From the NCBI GenBank assembly GCA_016700055.1, contig CP064997.1, positions 248,001 through 312,000 of the forward strand: DNA of 64,000 nt, given 5' to 3'. Made by a program: the position numbers and the translations under genes. Position 1 is the stretch's first letter, and the number at the start of each line of letters is the position of its first letter. Below the pieces are notes generated by a model that saw only the letters and a list, made by a program, of their open reading frames with translations, had not been told where the DNA came from and made no database searches. Below are positions 61,638 to 64,000 of this stretch, piece after piece. This DNA is from Actinomycetota bacterium (GTDB taxonomy: Bacteria > Actinomycetota > Acidimicrobiia > Acidimicrobiales > Ilumatobacteraceae).

Positions 61638-62501
61638 ATGACATCGACATGGATTGTGGGCGTGGACGGATCGGACAACGCGCGGCACGCTGCTGAGTGG
61701 GCGATCGATCAAGCCGTCGGACGCGACGTGCGCATCGTCGTACTCGCGACGTGGACGCTCCCGATTGTCCCCATGGGTGCGATGTCCAGCATGGCCGTTC
61801 TGCCAGATTGGTCGGACCTCGAGTCCGAGTTACGGCGCTCTACCGAAGCGCTCGCGACAAAGCTCTCGCGCGACGGCGTGGAGGTCGAGGCCCGAATCGC
61901 CCAAGGGTCAGCGGCAGACGTACTGATTGAGGCCAGTCGTGAGGCTGATCTGCTCGTCGTCGGAGCGCGCGGGCTCGGCCGTGTCACGGGACTGGTGCTC
62001 GGGTCGGTCAGTCAGCGCTGTGTGTCGCACAGCGTCGCGCCCGTTGCGGTGATCGCGATGGAGGCGCCGCTCGGACCTGCCCGCCGCATTCTGGTCGGCT
62101 ATGACGCTTCGGCGAACGCGCGGACAGCAGCGCAGTGGGCGCTCGGGTTCGCCCAACCCGACGCGGCAATCACCATTCTCGACGCACTCGGGATTGCCCC
62201 ATGGCTCGCTCCGGACTTGGTCCGTGAGCGGTTCCCGGTCGAGGTCGAAGCCACCGAGGCAGAGTTCCGGACCCATATGGGCGAGCTTGACCCGGACAAC
62301 CGCGCGGACCACTCATTCGTGATTGCCGATGCCCGCGTTGCCCTCCTGGACGCATCCACGCGTGCCGACCTCGTCGTGCTCGGTGCGCGTGGTCGAGGCA
62401 GACTCGCCGCGATGCTGCTCGGATCGACCACCACGTGGATGCTCCAGAGCGCTACCCGCGCGACGGTCGTGGTCCCGCTGCCGGAACGCGCCAGCGACTG
62501 A
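61638..62501 (+). CDS. Universal stress protein, two UspA domains
   Basis: 287 residues, tandem Usp domains about 5-140 and 148-285. Each carries a nucleotide loop: GVDGSDNARHAAEWA with VGARGLGRVTGLVLGS, and VGYDASANARTAAQWA with LGARGRGRLAAMLLGS, the ATP-binding GxxGx9G(S/T) form. ATG 61638 lies 18 nt from the IS3 right end, so the element may have replaced its native promoter. Base composition at its start is less GC-rich than neighbours. Confidence 0.92.
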   Translation: MTSTWIVGVDGSDNARHAAEWAIDQAVGRDVRIVVLATWTLPIVPMGAMSSMAVLPDWSDLESELRRSTEALATKLSRDGVEVEARIAQGSAADVLIEASREADLLVVGARGLGRVTGLVLGSVSQRCVSHSVAPVAVIAMEAPLGPARRILVGYDASANARTAAQWALGFAQPDAAITILDALGIAPWLAPDLVRERFPVEVEATEAEFRTHMGELDPDNRADHSFVIADARVALLDASTRADLVVLGARGRGRLAAMLLGSTTTWMLQSATRATVVVPLPERASD

Positions 62502-62530
62502 CCGCTGCCGGACCCCCTGAGCCCGACGTG

Positions 62531-62604
62531 TGCCTCCGGCAGGATTCGAACCTGCGGCCAACGGATTAGAAGTCCGCCGCTCTGTCCAGCTGAGCTACGG
62601 AGGC
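62531..62604 (-). tRNA. tRNA-Arg (anticodon TCT)
   Basis: 74 nt on the minus strand. Acceptor stem GCCTCCG/CGGAGGC, anticodon stem GCGGA/TCCGT with one mismatch-prone closing pair, loop CTTCTAA (anticodon TCT), T-arm GCAGG-TTCGAAT-CCTGC. Discriminator A; CCA not encoded. Confidence 0.94.
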
Positions 62605-62685
62605 GAGGCGCGCGCAAGATACCCGTCGAGAGGTATGCACCGGCGCGGTTACGTTGGACATCTCCCGACGAATCGAGGACGCGCC

Positions 62686-63456
62686 ATGCCGAGGACCACC
62701 CCACGCCCGGCCGGGGCGCCGTGCTGGATCGACCTGATGACCTCCGACGTCGACGGAGCGTTGGCGTTCTACGGAGAGCTGTTCGGCTGGGAGTTCGAAG
62801 ACGCCAGCAACGACGAGGGGGGCAGCTACCACCTCGCGTCCCTCGGCGGAGCCGTCGTCGCCGGCGTGATGGCCAAGCAGGAAGCCGAGTTCCCCGACTC
62901 CTGGAACGTCTACCTGGCTTCGTCGGACATCGCCGCCACGGCCCGCCGCGTGGAAGCCGCCGGTGGGACCATCGTCGTGCCGGTGATGCAGATCGACACC
63001 AGCGGCTCGATGATGGTGGTCGCCGACCCGGCCGGAGCGGTGGTGTCGGTGTGGCAGAGCGCGGACTTCGCCGGAACCGAATTGCTCGCCGAGCACGGCA
63101 CGCCGATCTGGTTCGAGTCGCTCTCGAAGGACTACGAGCGCTCGCTCGCCTTCTACCGCGACGCGTTCGACTGGGAGTTGCACACCCTGAGCGACACAGA
63201 TCAGTTCAGGTACACCACGCTCGGCGAGAGCGAAGTCGCGCGAGCAGGCATCATGGACGCCGCGTCGCTCGCGCCGGAGATCCCCTCGATGTGGCAGATC
63301 TACTTCGCCTCCGACGACGTCGACGCGACGGCGGCGAGGCTGTTGGCGCTCGGGGGAACCGAGGTGACCGCGGCGCACGACACCCCCTACGGACACCTCG
63401 GTGCGTATACCGACCCGACCGGCGCCTTCTTCTGCTTGTCGAGCATCGACTCCTGA
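62686..63456 (+). CDS. VOC-family protein with two glyoxalase-like domains
   Basis: 256 residues in two tandem VOC halves: about 12-125 (CWIDLMTSDVDGALAFYGEL, FGWEFEDA, MMVVADPAGAVVSVWQ) and about 140-255 (IWFESLSKDYERSLAFYRDA, FDWELHTL, YTDPTGAFFCLSS). This double arrangement resembles actinobacterial hydroxylase-like or bleomycin-resistance-like VOC proteins. Metal ligands cannot be fixed without a structure. ATG 62686. Divergent from tRNA-Arg. Confidence 0.82.
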   Translation: MPRTTPRPAGAPCWIDLMTSDVDGALAFYGELFGWEFEDASNDEGGSYHLASLGGAVVAGVMAKQEAEFPDSWNVYLASSDIAATARRVEAAGGTIVVPVMQIDTSGSMMVVADPAGAVVSVWQSADFAGTELLAEHGTPIWFESLSKDYERSLAFYRDAFDWELHTLSDTDQFRYTTLGESEVARAGIMDAASLAPEIPSMWQIYFASDDVDATAARLLALGGTEVTAAHDTPYGHLGAYTDPTGAFFCLSSIDS

Positions 63457-64000
63457 TCACCACGCGGACTGCTCGCCGCCACCCTCGTCACCGTCATCGC
63501 TGTCGCCGTCGTTCGCTTCTTCGTTGGCTGCGTCTTCGGCGGCTTGGGCTTGTTGGTTGCGCCAGCGGATGAGGGCGCGGAGGCGGTCGAGGTCGTCGAT
63601 CGGTCTCACGGGTTGGGGTTTGACCTGGTGGTGGTCGCTGACGTCGGGGTGGCGGTTGTGGAAGGCGCACAGCAGCCTCCCGTTGAACTGGCTGGTCTGC
63701 CCGCCGTCGCGCCAGGGCGTGATGTGGTCGACGTCGCAACGCTCCACGCTCTGGTAGCAGCCCGAGGAGTGTTGGCAGCGGCGGTCACGGACTTCGATCG
63801 CGCGGCGTAGGGCGCCGGTGAAGCGGCGTTTGTGGGTGACGGCGATGACGGTGGTCTTGTTGTCGAAGATCACCGATTCCACTAGTGCGTCGTTGACCAG
63901 TCCGGCTGCTTGGCCGGGGGTGATCACGGTGCCGTTGGACAGCTCACACATGTGCCGCAAGGTTTCGTCGCCGACGAGCACGGTGACAAGTGGTCGTTGG
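63457..64000 (-). CDS. DUF222/HNH endonuclease, 5' part beyond the window
   Basis: The visible C-terminal 181 residues continue in frame through the right edge (LVTVLVGDETLRHM). HNH motif: CQHSSGCYQSVERCDVDHITPWRDGG and RLLCAFHNRHP give zinc cysteines and the DH catalytic pair. An acidic tail (EEANDGDSDDGDEGGGE) ends the protein. It is the second 13E12-type gene in the window and differs in sequence from the first, so this is not a recent duplicate. Confidence 0.85.
   Translation of the reverse strand, partial: QRPLVTVLVGDETLRHMCELSNGTVITPGQAAGLVNDALVESVIFDNKTTVIAVTHKRRFTGALRRAIEVRDRRCQHSSGCYQSVERCDVDHITPWRDGGQTSQFNGRLLCAFHNRHPDVSDHHQVKPQPVRPIDDLDRLRALIRWRNQQAQAAEDAANEEANDGDSDDGDEGGGEQSAW

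Overview
The window is 64 kb of very GC-rich, densely packed bacterial DNA with many 1-13 bp gene overlaps and frequent GTG and TTG starts. The content points to an actinobacterium: DUF222/HNH proteins of the 13E12 type, an F420-type luciferase-like oxidoreductase, many acyl-CoA dehydrogenases, CarD, a SigF-type sigma factor with partner switching, and bacterial NHEJ. A member of Acidimicrobiia (Ilumatobacter-like) would fit, but that is inference from gene content and no marker gene here settles it.

Layout. 1-9 kb: a polyphosphate/phospholipid locus. A PPK2 runs off the left edge on the minus strand. A plus-strand operon follows: DUF1206, PAP2, diacylglycerol kinase, a second PPK2, a second PAP2, a double-length AI-2E permease and a PhoD-like phosphatase. 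9-14.5 kb: EEP nuclease, DUF222-HNH protein, glutathione peroxidase and a large MMPL/RND transporter. 14.57-17.33 kb: tRNA-Gly(TCC) followed by two near-identical 1333-bp IS481-family elements in tandem, each bounded by a 15-16 bp repeat of the tRNA 3' end. 17.3-21.9 kb: a VOC protein, a hypothetical, an SDR, an OmpR-type two-component system and a lipoprotein. 21.9-28 kb: acyl-CoA and alpha/beta-hydrolase catabolic genes, including a fused FadE34-like dehydrogenase.

28-32.4 kb: a partner-switching stress module (CHASE-GAF-SpoIIE phosphatase, CsbD, STAS antagonist, an RsbW-like kinase with an apparent 1-nt frameshift) and a 47-residue GPGG-motif membrane protein. 32.4-35.9 kb: a split NHEJ set (ligase, Ku, LigD polymerase/phosphoesterase). 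35.9-41.4 kb: a three-module flippase, a SnoaL-like protein, an LLM oxidoreductase and SulP. 41.4-43.2 kb: DUF6328, a second RsbW-like protein and SigF. 43-50.7 kb: L,D-transpeptidase, a YgeW/YgeY-like pair, acyl-CoA dehydrogenase, a ThDP enzyme and an SDR. 50.7-54 kb: bacterioferritin, bacterioferritin-associated ferredoxin and a Zn/Mn-type ABC importer. 54-60.3 kb: P450, two oxidoreductases, a glutamine-synthetase-like ligase, CarD and small proteins. 60.3-64 kb: an IS481 scrap next to an IS3 element, a universal stress protein, tRNA-Arg(TCT), a double VOC protein and a second, partial DUF222-HNH gene.

The most interesting theme is a candidate SigF regulon visible by eye. Five sites with GTTT-N16/17-GGGTAA-like spacing lie just upstream of csbD, the GPGG peptide, ku, the sigF operon itself and (a weaker match) the polyphosphate operon. 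With the SpoIIE phosphatase, STAS and RsbW proteins in the same window, they suggest a local circuit coupling a membrane-sensed stress signal to envelope, polyphosphate and DNA-end-joining genes.
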